This document shows positions 4,154 through 5,032 of a DNA stretch of 5,032 nt, in pieces. The position numbers were made by a program, and so were the translations under genes. Position 1 is the first letter of the stretch; each line of letters starts with the position of its first letter. Source of the stretch: Thermococcus paralvinellae (GTDB taxonomy: Archaea; Methanobacteriota_B; Thermococci; Thermococcales; Thermococcaceae); contig DQUR01000178.1 of the NCBI GenBank assembly GCA_015662175.1, positions 1 through 5,032 of the forward strand, written 5' to 3'. Under the pieces are notes generated by a model, which saw nothing but the letters and a program-made list of their open reading frames with translations, did not search any database and was not told the origin of the DNA.

Positions 4154-5032
4154 GGGTGAAGTTTTAAATAAAATCATTCTGCGCAATATTGACATTGAGG
4201 ATCCAAAGGTTGTCATCGGTCCGAGGGAGGGCTTTGATGCCGCAGTGATTGAATACGACGGTGAAAACTATCTCATCGTGGCAACTGATCCGGTTTTGGG
4301 TGTTCCAGAAGAGCACTTCGGATTTTTCACATACCATTTCGCCGCAAGTGACGTTGCGGTTTTTGGAGCCAAACCAAGGTGGCTGGTTGTTGATCTATTA
4401 TTACCTCTAGGTTTTACTGAAGAAAAGCTTGCCGGAATAATGAAAGAGCTTAACGAGGAATGCAGAAGATATCAAACGGCTGTAATCGGGGGACATACCG
4501 GTGTTTATACCACGATCAAGGATATAACCGCCACGACAACGGCTTTTGGGTTGGTGAAAAAGAAAGAACTAAGATTACCACTAGCAAAACCCGGCGATGA
4601 TATCATAATAACAAAAGGCGTTGGAATAGAGTTTGCCGTTGGGGTTTCATACTTCAGAAAAGATGAGCTTAAAGGACTCTTAACTCCAGCTGAGATAGCC
4701 AAGCTTAGAGGCATGTACAAGCTTGAAACCGTCGTTCCTGATGCATTAACAGTGAGAAAACTCGCAAGAGGGATGCACGATGCGACTGAAGGTGGCTTAA
4801 CGGCCCTTCACGAGATAGCTGACAATTCGGATGTTGGCTTTAGGGTTTATTATGACAAAATTTACACTCCTCCTCTTGTCAAAAAAGTTCTTGAAGCCTT
4901 TGACGTGAATCCTTTAACCGTCTCATCAACCGGGACGCTGATAATAATTTCTCCCAGAGGGAACTCCCGAAGAATAATTGAAGAGCTGTCCAAAAATGGG
5001 ATCAAAGCTTTCATCATCGGTGAATTTACGGA
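4131..5032 (+). CDS. HypE/PurM-like (AIR synthase family) protein, 3' end missing
   Basis: 300 codons are visible before the right edge cuts the gene. The fold is that of AIR synthase-like ATP-binding enzymes (PurM, HypE, SelD, ThiL), which phosphorylate an oxygen or similar atom of their substrate. Visible motifs are GPREGFDAAVI (30-40), ATDP (51-54), FAASDVAVFGAKP (70-82), IGGHTGVY (119-126), KPGDDIIITKGVG (153-165) and MHDATEGGL (215-223), the last being the HypE-type equivalent of HDPTRGGL. ATG at 4131 is the first start after a stop at 4095-4097 and has a strong RBS, GGGAGGT (4118-4124), 6 nt away. It lies inside the end of the PP-loop gene (23-nt overlap, different frame), implying coupled translation. 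No hydrogenase genes are nearby, so I do not call it hypE. Whether it ends in the HypE thiocarboxamide tail (…PRIC) lies outside the window. Confidence 0.88.
   Translation, partial: MLPLGKIRGEVLNKIILRNIDIEDPKVVIGPREGFDAAVIEYDGENYLIVATDPVLGVPEEHFGFFTYHFAASDVAVFGAKPRWLVVDLLLPLGFTEEKLAGIMKELNEECRRYQTAVIGGHTGVYTTIKDITATTTAFGLVKKKELRLPLAKPGDDIIITKGVGIEFAVGVSYFRKDELKGLLTPAEIAKLRGMYKLETVVPDALTVRKLARGMHDATEGGLTALHEIADNSDVGFRVYYDKIYTPPLVKKVLEAFDVNPLTVSSTGTLIIISPRGNSRRIIEELSKNGIKAFIIGEFT

Noticed and set aside
4505..4720. 71-codon minus-strand ORF opposite the HypE-like gene
   Set aside because: Shadow frame; the plus strand carries the conserved motifs.

Overview
The window looks like hyperthermophilic euryarchaeal DNA of the Thermococcales type (Pyrococcus/Thermococcus). 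The reasons are compact genes, Shine-Dalgarno motifs matching the archaeal 16S tail (GGAGG, AGGTGAT), promoters with an A-rich BRE followed by a T-rich box A, oligo-T stretches instead of hairpin terminators, and proteins rich in Lys, Glu and Ile. Genus and species cannot be fixed from the sequence alone.

Left half (256-2742, minus strand): a ferrous-iron uptake operon in the order feoA, feoB, feoC-like. The genes are tightly coupled. feoA and feoB share one base in a TGATG junction, and the feoC-like gene starts 4 nt after feoB with its Shine-Dalgarno overlapping the feoB stop. FeoB is the G-protein-linked membrane Fe(II) transporter, FeoA the small SH3-like partner, and the FeoC-like protein a winged helix with a four-cysteine cluster. 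The operon promoter (box A about 2794-2800) is flanked by two sites that strongly resemble the DtxR/IdeR operator. One is just upstream of the BRE and one is in the short leader, directly against the feoA ribosome binding site. This points to iron-dependent repression and is the clearest regulatory signal in the window.

Left edge (1-255): oligo-T stretches on the minus strand suit termination of the feo operon. A reading frame open from base 1 to a stop at 118-120 may be the tail of a convergent plus-strand gene, with an 8-bp inverted repeat over its end. Support for that gene is weak.

Intergenic 2743-2962: the feo control region, an 18-codon plus-strand ORF with protein-like sequence, a perfect 14-bp tandem repeat, and a good promoter and RBS for the next gene.

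Right half (2963-5032, plus strand): a 116-aa three-helix membrane protein of the DUF4870 type; then a 267-aa PP-loop ATPase with a TtcA/TtuA-like cysteine layout, probably translated from a leaderless mRNA; then, overlapping it by 23 nt, a PurM/HypE-like ATP-binding protein cut by the right edge. The last two look like a translationally coupled pair. Together they suggest an ATP-dependent thiolation or activation pathway whose substrate cannot be named from sequence. They are the least understood part of the window.
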